Assembly (NCBI GenBank): GCA_963969595.1
Contig: OZ018411.1
Coordinates: forward strand, 9,426,501-9,490,500
Direction of reading: 5' to 3'
Source of the DNA: Neckera pumila
Taxonomy: Eukaryota; Streptophyta; Bryopsida; Hypnales; Neckeraceae
DNA length: 64,000 nucleotides
Of the stretch, positions 46,246 to 59,330 are shown in pieces. Numbering within the stretch: position 1 is the first letter of the stretch; the number at the start of each line of letters is the position of its first letter. A model generated the notes under the pieces. That model saw nothing but the letters and a program-made list of their open reading frames with translations, had not been told where the DNA came from and made no database searches. A program made the position numbers and the translations under genes.

Positions 46246-48657
46246 TCTATGAAGAGTTCAATGTGAAGTGTTGTAAGCCCTTGAATTGTCACTTTGGTCT
46301 TAGGTTGTTTTTTTGGTTTGGTTTTGCTTCATTTTAATAGAACTTACAGTCTAAAAGTCATAAAAGGTAGGTTTTGAACCGTAATTGGTGAAAGTCCCTA
46401 CTGATACGGTGTTTTCAATTTAGAAGCTTAGAGTGCCTGAACTTCTCTTCTCTGCTTTTAGGGTATGATTAAGTACCTAAGAAATCAATTAGGTGTCCAC
46501 AAGACGCTTAGGAGTCCAAAAGATACTCAAATTTAACAATTGCAAGATTCCCATTATAGAGCAAACCAAATTTGCAAGTGCATGTGACAGAGCCTACCTA
46601 AATGAAAAGTTAATAGTTTACAATAGAGAATCCTTATTGCCTTAGATATACTTGTAGTCTGTCAATTTAGTAGTTACTATCCATTATGAGATAATCGTAG
46701 AAAGTTAGATGTTGGCCTTGCAGGTAATACTTCAAGCAAGAGAAGGGATGGCTTCATCAAAAATTGAAGGGAGGAGTTTTTGAAATAAAATCATGCTAAG
46801 TGCTCAACATCAAAATCGATTTGTCAAAATTTCCTTCTAGTTAAAAGATTCCCTTTTCATCAAGATTTCAAGGAGATACTAATTAGTTTAGACATTCTTA
46901 TGAAAAGTGTAGAATTTGAATATTAGCATGTTCTTAGTCTTTGGAAACTTCCTAAAAATTAATAGAAAAAATTGAATTTTTTCCAGAATGCAGAAGATGA
47001 CTTTATGAAAAGTCAACTACTTTAACCAAATGTTTGAATTTGCAATTTCTAAATGAGGCCAAAGGAGTCTTCTTTAACTCCCACAAACACTCCAAACACT
47101 CTAGGCAAGTCAAAATATTTGAATGGAAATTCCATCATCTTGGATTTTTACATTTCCTTGTCTTGACAATTTGATGGCTTTTGCAAGCCCGAATGATTCA
47201 AGAATGGAGGCGATTAGGTGGTTCACTAGGATAATTTGGACCTTCAAAAGTAAATGGGGCAATCGATTTTTAATTTGGACCCTTTTTTCAAAAATTAGGT
47301 AGGAATGTAGGATCCACAATAGATTTGATTTTTTTAGTAATTAACAACAATTAGCAATTAATTCTGAAAATATCTAGAAGTTAGAATGTAGAGAGAGAGC
47401 CTTGGAAAAAGTATAAAAGGCCTCTCTCCCTTCTCACAAACCACACCCATTCCTATTGTCAAACTTTTGATACTTTATCATTTTAGTGATTTTTGGCTAA
47501 ATTGGCCATTTCATGTTTGTTTTGAGTGTTTTTGAATATTTTGCTTATTCATCCAAGTGTCTTGTGCATTTCTTGAAGGACATAGGGTTCGCTTCAAGTT
47601 TTAGTACACTTTTGCTTGTTCATTTGGATTTCGTAATTCTCATTATTGGCAAGTGTTGTCTCATGGATTTCTATAGATATTGGGTCTTTGCTTCCTTGTG
47701 GTGATTTTGCACTAGTTCTTTGCGTGGAAAATCCCTTTTTCTTGGAGAATTCCCATAGAGCCTTGACTTGCTAAACATTTGCCTTTATTAGATTTCTTTA
47801 TGTTTGGATCATTGTCCAAGTCTGATATTTACCAAAGTTTGGCTTGTTCCATCTATCTATTGAGATAAATATCTTTCCTTTATCTTGTCTTAGTGGGTTT
47901 CTTCTTGTCCTTTGTATTGTTATCATTGTTTATCTTTCTTTTCTTAGAGCCTTTGCCTTCATGTGTATGTTCATCATCAATCCTTTCCCTAGATTTGAGT
48001 CTTAATAAATTTTACAAAAAAATCGTACTTCATGGCAAAGCTTTGATTCTCTATCTTAGATAACTTAAATTTGTTTGTTTAATAGTTTAGTATTGAAAAA
48101 TCTAAGTTGATTTGGACCACTTACTATATTAAAGGCGTGAAAGAATTCGTAGGCCCTTCAAGAAACAAAAGGCTTGGTCTGAGTTGTAAGCCCAAGCTGA
48201 GCTGGTTGAGAATTCAACAGACCCAAGCTAAAGATTGAGCTGGCTAGATTCACAGAGCCCACTCCAACTGAATGGATACAAGGATTCTCGAATCTCAATC
48301 CAATTGAATGGGTATCAGGGCTCATGGAGCCCAACCAACTGAACAAGTACATGAACCTTTAGGGAGTCGGGGTCCTCTTGACTAAGCAAGTTCTAAGGAC
48401 TCTCAATCTCATAAAATTAGACTTGGAAGTTTAGAAAGTTACTTACAAAAAATCTGTGGTTCTAAGTATTAATAGAGAATTAGGATTAGCTAAGAGTCAA
48501 GAGAGAGAGAGAGAGATGAGCACAAAGGTCTAAGGAAAGTTGCATAAAACAAGAATGCTTTGATTGGTTTGTATAGAAATAGAGGTTTCAAGGTGCTAGG
48601 CAAATCGTACAATTAATTAGGAGACTAGATTGATCCTCATAGGTGCTTTGACTAAGA
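46246..48657. other. Intergenic; possible solo-LTR-like segment
   Basis: No gene was recognised. A consensus TATA box (TATAAAAGG at 47,412) is followed by CCTCTCTCCCTTCTCAC, and an AATAAA occurs near 48,005, an arrangement typical of an LTR promoter and terminator. I could not define TG..CA ends, a target duplication or a primer-binding site. Around 48,260-48,350 three imperfect copies of CCAAYTGAATGGRTA occur about 35 bp apart. Confidence 0.3.
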
Positions 48658-48661
48658 TTAA

Positions 48662-49160
48662 CTTCTCAAGTCTTGAGGCTTTTTTTCCATCAAAAATCAC
48701 TCAAAATTGCCATTTCTATTGCAGAGAGCAAAAACTTTAAAAATAATTTTTTTGCATATTTAATTGTAGAATCTTGCACTAGGCTATACAAAATAGTGAA
48801 ATTAGGTTGCCTTATCAATTAGTTTGCCAAACCTCAAATAAATTACCTTATAGATCAATGCTTGTCCACATGGAAGCGTATGCAACTCTTTGAACCATGC
48901 CTTAAACTGATACACTAATCTATGCCATACACATGGCTTTGGATTGAATGCATTATTGTACAATAGCAATGAATATGTATATAGTGTGGACTATCGAGAT
49001 ATTAGTGGGGGGCAACCTAATTTCACTATTTTGTGTAGTGTAAGAATGCATGGAAGAAAGTTCAAAAACTTTGACCGTGTTAATTGCAAGATATTTGCAT
49101 TTAAAGTGGAGAAAACAAATTTTTCTATACCTTGCTAGATTTTTGTCTTTAAATCTTCTT
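48662..49160 (+). mobile_element. Truncated piggyBac-like element (subfamily B left part)
   Basis: After TTAA (48,658-48,661), CATCAAAAATCACTCAAAATTGCC and a segment encoding KNFDRVNCKIFAFKVEKTNF correspond to the left third of the 51.7- and 59.3-kb copies. No right end was found, so it is a remnant. Confidence 0.5.
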
Positions 49161-50127
49161 AACTTAAAAATTTTGTAGTCATCGATTTGAATTTTCTAAT
49201 CTTTTTTATATTCAAGAATTTAGTTGAGAATTGAAGATAAAAAATTCAACAAAAGAAACCTTAATTTTCGCTCATTAAAAAATTATTAAGTAGAAGTAGG
49301 TTCAAGATTGAAGGGAAAACCAAACCGTTAATAGCTCTAAGAATTCAAACACAATAATCCTAGTGGTGATATTTGAATTTTTAGAAGAAACAAGAATGAA
49401 AATTAGGTATTAACCAATTAAATCAGTCTATAGGAGTTTGTCAAAATTTAACTTTGAATTTAGAATTGAGTGGTGAATTTCTAGAGATTTTAAAAACATA
49501 TTAAAGTTTTAAAATAGATAAAAATTGAAGAAGATTTGAATGGATAAAGTTGGATAGTTAAGCATGATTGAATGAAAAGTAGTAAAATTCATCCAAAGAA
49601 AATCCCAAATAACGGTCATATTTCATCTGTTTGTAACTTTGGATAGGAAGGTTCCATTTTTAAGTGTCTTAATATTTTAGATATTTTTTTTTAGCTTTAT
49701 AGATTAAAAATATTAAAAGTCTAAAAATAATAAGCTAAAATTAGAAGTCTAGAATAATAAGTAACTAATAGGTGGTCAATTTGAGTCTTTTTAAAACAAT
49801 GAAGGAACAATTTGAAATTAGAATCACTTAGGAATTCTTTAAAATATTCTATTACAAATTTACATTTAGAAAATGGAACAATAAAAAAGATAGCAAAAGA
49901 TAAAGTTTGGTCTTAATCAAGTTTAGTTTTGGATGAAAATAATAATTATCCATTCAATTTAAGTGAAAATGAGAATTTAAAAAACAGTATTAATTTTAAA
50001 TTCAAATCCAAAATTGAATGTGAATTTGGATCAATAGATTAGTAGATAGTGATGGATGACGTTTGATAAGATAATTTAAGAGCAAAACTTCATCTACAAA
50101 TAACTTTTAGTAGGAAAATCCAATGAA
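49161..50127. other. Intergenic, nothing recognised
   Basis: Very AT-rich. The section near 49,270-49,380 (AAGTAGAAGTAGGTTCAAGATT, then AATAATCCTAGTGG) resembles the middle of subfamily B and may belong to the truncated copy before it. No gene was seen. Confidence 0.4.
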
Positions 50128-51488
50128 CCCCTAAAGGACCAAACGGCATTTTTTGGCAACATAGCGATTTTGGGCAGCTCACTAGAAATAGAAATTTTAT
50201 TTTTTTTCTTTGAAATTTTCATACAACATGTGCCTAAGGAGTAGCTTTAAAGCCCAAAAATTTTTAGAACCTTTGACTATATGGTTAAAAAGTTATTGAA
50301 TGATATGTCATTTTCAACATTCGGCAGGCAGCTCAAAATTCTTTTGAAAAATCACTTTTGAAGAAAATAAAAACTGGAACTTTGTCCTCTAGATTTAAGA
50401 TAAACTAGCCCATTGTGATCAAACTTTGGAGTCTACCCTCATGTCATTACTGAATTTTTTCAAATTTTTTCCCACACGAAGATAAATGTGAGAGATAGTG
50501 TAGAGATTTGAAATTATATTTTTTGGACCAAGTATGAATTAGTTCCAAATTTTTGAAGTGATCAGCCCATGGGGGGCTGTAGGCTACCTCATGACCAACA
50601 AAATCTGAATTCAATACGGTCATCTTCCTACCCAATGCAATTGTAACATTTTCAAATATTAAAGACCTAAAAAATTAGTTTTTACAAAGAATTTTACACT
50701 GAAAAGTTAGAAGTACTTATTGAGGTCACTAATTACTCCATAACTACTATGTAAGGCATTGATTGTGGTCTGAAAAACCACAGTGGGTCATTAGGTGTCC
50801 ATCATGGGCCATTTGACCGCAATGGGGTCTTTTACCTCATATATGCTGGAAAGCTTTGAATCATTCCATTTTGATTTATGAGATGAAAATTTTGAGGTGT
50901 TCTAGTTTGCGGGCAGTTATGGGTTCCTACTCTAAAATAAACTTTGAAGTCCTTTACTAACTCAATTTTTAATATTTTTTGAGAAAAATAAAAGCATAGA
51001 ATCTACATTGTTTATTAAAACAATACAACCATTGGGATTGGCATTTTATAATTCCATAATTAAATTTTTAACAATTTAGTGTTTTGAATCATTCTCTACT
51101 TCTTTCTACTTACTATTTTTTTCCTATATATTTTACAATTCCAAATAATTTGAAAATTTTCAAGCATGTAGCCAACTTGCTTTGAAAAATGAATTCAAAG
51201 AGTTACCACTATTTTGAACATTTTTCATACAAATGTGACCTTGTGAAGTGCAGCTGCCCGATTTTTCGTAGGACAAAAAAAGCATTTTTGTCAATTCAAA
51301 CGCTATTATATTGCAATCTATATGGTGGAAAATTCTGAAATTTTTTCCACGTCTTTTCAAACTAGTGCAGTACAAGATCCTATGGTTACATGTGTCCAAA
51401 ATTGTTTTTTTCCTAAAATTTGGTACTTGTACTAGAAATGACAATTTTGGAGGAGTTTTGGTGAAACATAGTCAAAAACCTTTAGGGG
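50128..51488 (-). mobile_element. piggyBac-like element (subfamily A), enlarged copy
   Basis: Starts CCCCTAAAGGACC after TGAA and ends CCTTTAGGGG before TTAA (51,489-51,492). It is reversed relative to the 44.9-kb copy. At 1,361 bp it has roughly 450 bp of extra internal sequence (about 50,390-50,860). It preserves the unoccupied TTAA (51,015-51,018) at which another copy carries an insertion. Confidence 0.75.
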
Positions 51489-51662
51489 TTAAAATTGGCT
51501 TTACCATTTTAGAAAGGAAATAATATGCTCTACCATATAGGCTATTTAAAATTTAGATTTGTTTAACTTTCCTCTAAAGGTTTAGAGTTTTGACCCCTAT
51601 TGGCCAAAATCAGCCAGAACTACTAGTTTTCAAAGATTGCTTTGCTTCAAATTCACACTTAA

Positions 51663-52555
51663 CCTCTAAAGTCCCAAGACCATTCCTCTGTCAAAAACCA
51701 CTCAAAACTGCCATTTTTGTTGCCTTCACCCAAGAACACAAAAAAAACATTTTTTTTAGAATCTAACTGTAGGATCTTGTACTTCACTTGTCAAAGGTCA
51801 CGTGGCAAAAATTTCATGAAGTTTGATTGTATAGATTGGAAGATATTAGCATTCAAAGCTAGAAAAGAAAGTTTTTTTGGACACTGGCTTGCAATTTCAG
51901 ATGACTTTGACCGCCATTTGTGGAAATTATTTGCACTATAGACTTTGCATTTAAAATTTTTCATGTTGAAGAAATGAGTTGAAAGTTTTAAATTAAAAAA
52001 AAAAAAAAAAAAAGACTTGATTTTTTTTCTTTAAAAAATTATTAAGTAGAAGTAGATTCAAGATTGGAAAAAAAACTAAATCTTTAATAGCTCTAAGATG
52101 TGATTGAAATACAATAATTCCAATGGCAAATTTGTTTTAGCAAACAAATACAATCTTTTCAAATAATTTTTTAAAATTGTTAAAATTGCATTCAAAATTG
52201 AATCCTACAATTTATTTTTTCAAGAAGATGCTCTAATTGCCCAAAAAACAAGATTGTCCATAACTTTTTCATTATTAGTCCAAATAGAATGAATTAAAGC
52301 TTCACATGTAGATAAAATCATAATATTTAAGGAAAAAAAATCTAAAAATTTATTTTGTTGTGCTGCTCACCATGTTCAGTTCTAGGCTTTTTGTGGTGTA
52401 ACTTTTGCTTCTAGTCACCAATTAAAATAAAAATTATACTCCCACAGAGCAAATCATTTTTTCTATCTTATTAAAAAGCTTCCTAAAAAATTGAGGTCAC
52501 AAGAACCTACTCGAACTCCAATTTGTCCCTCGAGGGGACAATGGAACTTTAGGGG
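51663..52555 (+). mobile_element. piggyBac-like element (subfamily B)
   Basis: TTAA at 51,659-51,662 and 52,556-52,559, CCTCTAAAGTCCC at the start and AACTTTAGGGG at the end, 893 bp. It matches the 59.3-kb copy throughout (CTGTCAAAAACCACTCAAAA, GATGCTCTAATTGCCC, TTTGTCCCTCGAGGGGACAA). It contains a poly-A run near 51,990-52,013. Confidence 0.85.
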
Positions 52556-52559
52556 TTAA

Positions 52560-54756
52560 ATTCAACAAGAGTTTAGTGCAAAACGAGATTGTCCTTTGCT
52601 TGGAATGCACAATAGGACAACACCTAAACATCCATTTAAAAATTCAGCAACAAAAATATTAAACAAAAATCTAGTTGTATTCATTCAATCTCAAAGGTGG
52701 AGATAAAACACTCAAAGGTACTTGATCTGTTGTTGTAGACAATTATTATTTACACAACATCATGCGCAAGCAAATTAATTTAATTTATTTTAGGCGCCTT
52801 CACTTATCTCCAAAAAAATTGGCGGTGCACCAACCAACCTTGGCTACCAACTTCCTCTCAAAGATTCAAGAAATGGAACATAGTTTGCATTGAAGATGTG
52901 GTAGTTAAGGGTTAGGACAAGTCCCATACTTGTTGTTTCATCTATTTGAGAACCTCAAATCATTGATTTATCTATTTATGCAATACAATGGAATACAATT
53001 TTTTTTTTTAAATATGTGTGTTATTCCCTTGCATTTGCTTCACTAGTCTATTATTTACATGTGCATGTGCTAATATTGGTTGTTTGCCCTTTGCATGAGC
53101 GTATCATTATTTCAATTGTCCATTTGTTGTTTTTATGGCACGGTCTTTCCACAACTCCTTCAAATCAAATCTGTAAATATATGAACAACACTTCCAACTT
53201 TGTAAGCATTCATGTTGGAATAGAAGGACGTAGTGAAGTCTATGTTTTTTTCTTGCATGGCCTCTTTGGGTGGTTGCAAGAAAGACTGATTGGTTTTTGT
53301 GGTGTTTTCCACAGTACTCTTTTTGGGGGGGAATACTATATAATTAAAAAAAAAAAAATTTAATTTTAAAAATATGTTTAATGTATACACCTTTATGAAG
53401 AAGGTACCTTAGGAAGGAAAAATATAGAAAATTCTCTAAGTAGGAAAACTAGAAAATCTCATGAAAAATGAAAAATACCATGAAAATAGATACTTCCACA
53501 TTTTAATTTGTAAAAAAATAGGAAAAATAATTTTCAAAGAAATAAAAAAAATTGCCTGTTTGGAAAGACTTCATGATGAAGACATTTCATTAAAAAAATG
53601 ATCTTGAAACCATCTTGAATGTTCAGAAGTGCGCACGCAGAGGAACCTATTAGCACGCATGTGGAGGACATAAAACAAAATATTTTTAGGTAGAAACATG
53701 ACTTTGTACTATGCAAATAGACCACATAAATTTTAGCTCTAAATCATTAATTTTGGATACTCTCCGGTACTAAAAATCCCTAAACTACATAGTGCAACAA
53801 ATTAGCTAAATTTAAATTTAAGTATAAATTGATTTTTGAATTTTTTTTGAAAAATAAGAGATCTAAATACTATCAAGTTAGCCATCTCCAAAAAAAATTT
53901 CAAATTCATCGGATTCATGCTTCAAAAGCTATAGTCAATGACAACTCTGTCACTTCAAGTGTGACGCAAAATAGTACCGATCTTTCTTGTAATCACCCCG
54001 CCTTTGTCTATAATCATTGTTGTTTAACCCTGTAATGCCGCCAGAGCCATTTTGTAGCTTTTGGATGACAATGTGGTGATGTATACAAAGCTTGGAAGCA
54101 TTTTTTCATCCACTTTTTTCTTGTTCATCTTTCACAGAGGGTTATATAGAGTATCCATTTGAATTTGTCGCTACTATTGATTGTCTTCACATATATGAGA
54201 AGTTAGTAAGAAAAGCAGATCACAAAATATGCTATTTTATTGTATTTTAGGAAGTTGCTCTAAATTTGAAACTTCTTAACAAAAATGATATTCTTTGAGT
54301 TTGACCCCAACTAATAAAATGAAGTTCATCTACTCTAATTTCTATTCCAATTTCTACTCCAATTTGAATTTTGAAAAAATTCCAAATATTGAATATTTTA
54401 TTGTAATTTGAATTTTAGATGTATTTTCAATGTCTATTATTTTCTAATTATAGAATGACACGGAAATTGAGTTTACACCATGATATTTCTCACTATAATA
54501 TACACACATGGTGAAATTTTCTAATTTTTGGAAATAATTTCTACTTGATGTGAATTTTTTTCATTTTTCCTTCAGAAATTCTCAAAAAAATCAATTTTCC
54601 ACCAAAAATTTGTGAAGTTAAAAAGACATGTAATTTCATCTTTGAAAAATAAATACAAAATTTTTCATCCATATCTAATTGCAAAATGAAAGCAAACTAA
54701 GTGATGGGTAGTGATACTTGAAATCAAGGATCATAGGTCTGTCTTTTAAGGATTAA
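52560..54756. other. Intergenic, nothing recognised
   Basis: No exon series was found. A plus-strand open frame at 53,016-53,363 lacks any recognised domain. TTAACCCTGTAATGCCGCC at 54,025 looks like a lone left end of the TTAA-flanked class, without an identified partner. Confidence 0.4.
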
Positions 54757-55615
54757 CCCCTAAAGGACCGACATGAGATTTTTGGCTGTATAGAAATTTT
54801 GGGCAGGTATGCGTGATTAGAGATTTCCATATTTTTGGCCCAAATTTTAATAGAAGGTGGGGGCAAGGATATCTTTCATATGCACCAAATTCCATGACAT
54901 TTGGAAATACGATTCAATAGTTATGGCCTAATATGTTACTTTTTTTCGTAATTGGACAATCTGGGCAAATCAGAAAAAATTACTTTTGTCAAAAACAAAA
55001 TTTTGAAATTGGTTTTCTAGAGTTACATATACGTGGAAAGCTTTGAATCATTCCATTTCGATCAATGAGTCAAAAGTTATGAGGATTTTTTGTTTGCAGG
55101 CAGTTGTGGATTCTCTACTCTATAATAAGCTTTGAAGTCCTTTATCTTACTCAATTTTCAATGTTTTTCAATTGTATAATAAAATTCTAAACAATTTAGT
55201 ATTTTGAATCATTCTCTACTACTATCTACTTACTAATTTTTTCCTATAAGTTGTACAATTCCAAATGATGTGAAGATTTTCAAGCATGTGGCCAACTTAT
55301 CTGAGAAAAAGAGCTTAAAGAAGCACCACCATTTTGGACATTTTTTCATAAATAAGTGAGCTTGTGAAGTGTAGCTGCCCTGTTTTTTGCAGGGCTAAAA
55401 AAATGATTTTAATGAATTTGAATGCTTATAACTTGCAATCCATGCGGTGGAAAATTCTTAAATTTTTACCACATGTTCTGAAGTCAACACACTACAAGAT
55501 CTAGATCCTACAGTTAGATGTGTAAAAAAGCTTTTTTTCAAAAATTTGGTACTTGTTCTAAAATTGGCGATTTTTGAGCAGTTTCAGTGAAAACATAGTT
55601 ATGGAACTTTAGGGG
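54757..55615 (-). mobile_element. piggyBac-like element (subfamily A)
   Basis: TTAA at 54,753-54,756 on the left; TCAA, one change from TTAA, on the right. It starts CCCCTAAAGGACC and ends AACTTTAGGGG, 859 bp, in the same orientation as the 33.1-kb copy, with which it shares TTTTTGGCCCAAATTTTAATA. No transposase was seen. Confidence 0.8.
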
Positions 55616-56167
55616 TCAATCACATGTTGCTCTTGTCATTCTTAATTAATATGTAGATAGTCGTATAAGTAGAGGCTATCTTAAATCCTAAGTAGTATAT
55701 ATATATAAGGTGGCCATGGTAGAGGATGGTGCCAGCATCGCCACAAGGAAGAGAACACATAATGTTAATGTTTGCAATAAACTCATCATCAAATGTATCT
55801 TGTTCTCTTAAAGTTTAGATTTAGGATTAATGCCCATCAAAAATAATGTTCAAATTTGACGCAAACCTTAGCTTCACATTTTTATATAGATCAATGCATT
55901 GAGCATAAAATTGCAAGCAATCTACCCAAAATGGACTAAGTGAAATTGCTTAACTCAATCTAGAAAAAATAGAAGTTAAAGGAGTTGTAACACTTATGGT
56001 TGGATCATTGAAGTTGGAGAAGGAAGGAGATGGCATCAACACCATGATGTAAGCTTTGCTATGATAGTATGAGGAGAAGGATGTGCGGTAGTATCGAAGG
56101 AATGATTAGGATGGACATGTATCTTTCCCGCTTGGTTGCCTGCACTGGTATCTAGGTACTTCACATA
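55616..56167. other. Intergenic, nothing recognised
   Basis: No gene, RNA or repeat was identified, apart from a short TATATATA run near 55,700. Confidence 0.45.
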
Positions 56168-57090
56168 CACTAGTAGAAAATTTAGTGGCCAGATCAACAA
56201 AAATTCAACAGAAAAGTGTTGATTTTTTTTGTTAATTTGGACAAGTTGATTTGGGTACTTGTGAACCAAAAAGTGTTGATTTTTTATCAAAAAAGTGTTG
56301 ATGCCATCGGACCAAGGACCTTACCAATGCACTGCAATCAACTACATATGACTATAGTATATGTGAAATTTTATTTATATAGTTATTTCATGTTTTTCCC
56401 ATTATTTTGTAAAACCAGCAGACTTTAAAATCGATTTTGGCCTAGAAAATGGACTTTTTCAAAAATCTTTGAACTAATAAAAGTTGGTAAATCAATCCAG
56501 CTTTCACCTCCAAAAATCCGTTTGAGATTTCAAGCCTCTAAGCAAAAGTTATGGACAAAAATCAGAGAGGGTGTTTGAGAATGTCAAAGAAAATGTTCAT
56601 TTCCACTTCTTTCTGATTTTTGTCCATAACTTTTGCTTAGAGGCTTGAAATCTCAAACGGATTTTTGGAGGTGAAAGCTGGATTGATTTGCCAACTTCTT
56701 GAATTCAAAGTTTTTGAAAAGAGTCCATTTGCTAGGCCAAAATCGACCTTGAAGTCTGCTGACTTTAGAAGATACCGAATTATGAGTAGTTGTTTGAAAA
56801 GAAAAGTTGCATTGTACATGATTATTGATTAAGATTCCATGAAATTCCGAAAGATCTCAAAAGATCCAAGAGATTCCAGGAGATTTCAAATGATTCCAAA
56901 AGATTCCACAAAAATCAACAAAATTTTGTTGAATTGGTCGTTTGCACTATCCAAATCAACAAAAGTAATTTGACCATTTTGTTAATTTGGGCAAAATCAA
57001 CAAAAAATTGTGAAAATGGACGTTACAGTATCCAAGTTAATAGAAAATTGTTGATCATTTGTTGATTTGGTCACTGATTTTCTACTAGTA
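56168..57090. mobile_element. 0.92-kb foldback element with ACTAGTAGAAAAT ends
   Basis: The outer ends CACTAGTAGAAAATTTAGTG and CACTGATTTTCTACTAGT are inverted copies. A strong inner palindrome at 56,418-56,768 is centred near 56,590 (GGCCTAGAAAATGGACTTTT against GAGTCCATTTGCTAGGCC). Its stem contains GTCCATAACTTTTGCTTAGAGG, related to sequence in the 13.9-17.8-kb foldback. The ends resemble those of the 218-bp palindrome at 11,050. No coding region was seen. Confidence 0.75.
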
Positions 57091-59330
57091 ATATATGAAC
57101 ATTGTTCTTTCACTTTTGCAAGTCTATGGTAGGCATTGTACACAAAGGTAATTTCAATTGATTTTCCTAAGCCTTAGGGATATATTAAGAATTTAAAGTA
57201 TCAAAGGAAATTAATCCTAGCAAGACTTGTTGGAATTTAGTATTAGGAATCAATAAAAGTGTGAAGAAAAATGGTGTATTTGGAAATTGACCCTTCATCC
57301 AGTGAATTTCAAAATAATCTTTCTTTAGAGAGTTCCACTATTACTTCTATATTAAAAAAAGAGTTTCTACAATATTGTCATTCAAAGGATAAATTAATCT
57401 AAATCAAAAACTCTTAGAATCCAATAGAGAATGGAACTACAAATATAGATAATAATTTAGATAGAGGAAAACAAAAAACACAATAAAAAAAATTACATTT
57501 CTAAATGCAAATCACATAGTGAAAGGCAGTACCTTGTTTTTTCATTTGAATTCAATCCATTTTTCTTCCTACCATGATGGGGTGAATGGATGTGTCTACG
57601 GATGGACATCATTAAAGATCATTGAACACTTGAAAAATTAAATGGTGAATGCTATACATGTCAACAAGAATTCTAGCCTAAACTAGGCCTAGCTTCTCTT
57701 GTAAGCTTCCTTGAATTTTTTTAGCTTCCTTGCCAAACAAAACATGTGTATATGAAAAATCTTTACATAGATATTAAGTATCTATATTGAGAAAATAGAT
57801 TCCTATCTTCATATTTATACATATTAAAAAACTGAAAAACATTATTTGGATTCATCCAAAGCCTTTGTTCAAAGGGATTCCTTTTTGAGGATTTGACTTC
57901 ATTTGAAGTACATACCAAAAAAGTTTAAATGATGGGAATGAAATAGAAATTCCTTTGAGAATACATGACAATTATTGGTTGGGTATTTTACCTCATTTTG
58001 AATGGTCATATATCGTCTCTCTTTGTCATTTGTGAAGAACCCATAGTGATTCAGCAGCCATCCACAATCATTCTAAAAGCACCCACAACAACTATGGCTA
58101 TTCTACAATCATTCTAAAAACACCTATGGCCATTCTTGGTCATTAGAAAAGTGTACATGGCGATTACGCTACCAACCATGGTTATTCTAAAAGCCTGCAC
58201 GGTTGCTAAGTCATTTAGCAACAATTGCTTCTGAAGCACATATAATCACTACACTATTCATCCATAGTCATGATGCTTGCAGCTTTGGATGTCAATGAAC
58301 AACATTCCAATTTTCATTCTAAAGTATTTGTGTATGTTATATAAACCCAAGTGTATTTGTTATCGTATTTCTATATGATTTCATTTATTCATTGATATAT
58401 ACTACATATTTAGCGGTCAATCATAGTACATGGTTTCAAGGTACACCATCCATTTGGTATTATTGGATGACAACTTGTTCAAGAACACGACTTGGTCGTC
58501 ATGCCAATCCACTACCCAAACTTGAAATAAAATAAAATAAATCTAGACCTCCAATGAAAATGGATAGTGGCTTCTCTATATTTTCATCTATGGCAACGGA
58601 TGATTGTCCGTGTCATTCACTGGGGATGAAACATTAATGACCCTACTTTTAACTAGAACACCCTACTATTTTTGAACCTCCAATTGCCTCCCAAACAGTG
58701 TTCATGATATCTTTTGAATTTTACTAACTATTTTCTTTCAATTTCCATATTGAATCGGTTTTATACATATTGAATCGGTTTTATAAATATTGAATCCGGT
58801 TATTTTCTATATTTTTTACTCTAAATAGGAATTTTATAGATTTTTTCATTTTGCTAATGTTTTCAAATTGCAAATAGATTCTTTTCCAAGTCCACTGGCT
58901 ATCTTTGAACTAAGATAGATCTACTCAATTCCACCAACTACCTATTTCTGTCACCCTACTTTTGGCCCCAATTCCGCTATAAAATTCATCCAAATTTGTT
59001 TACTTTTATGACAAATTTGGTGCATTAACGCCACAGGATAACTTGTCAATCTTTTATTAGTGAATACTTAAGTGTTAGTAGATACATGGAAAGGCAGCTG
59101 TGGGTTGTTTATGGAACATTTATGACTCTAGTCTAAGACCAATTTTGTAATTTCAAGGCAAAACATTTAAAAAATTCATAGAAATTGCAATTTTAATTGA
59201 AAAATTATAATTCCACTTGGGTTTGATTTGTGAAACATGTGCACACCTCTGAAAAATATGTATCTTTCTTGGAGTTGGCCCCAACATGTTCAGACTACAA
59301 ATCAAGGTGGTAATAGGCTTGTCTACCTAA
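57091..59330. other. Intergenic, with two small tandem repeats
   Basis: No gene was found. Near 58,060-58,200, CAATCATTCTAAAAGCACCC-like units recur about 45-65 bp apart. At 58,752-58,800, TTGAATCGGTTTTATA occurs three times with a period of about 24 bp. Confidence 0.5.

Noticed and set aside
53016..53363. 115-codon plus-strand frame rich in hydrophobic residues
   Set aside because: It is AT-rich with no domain or neighbouring exons; chance openness is common in such sequence.
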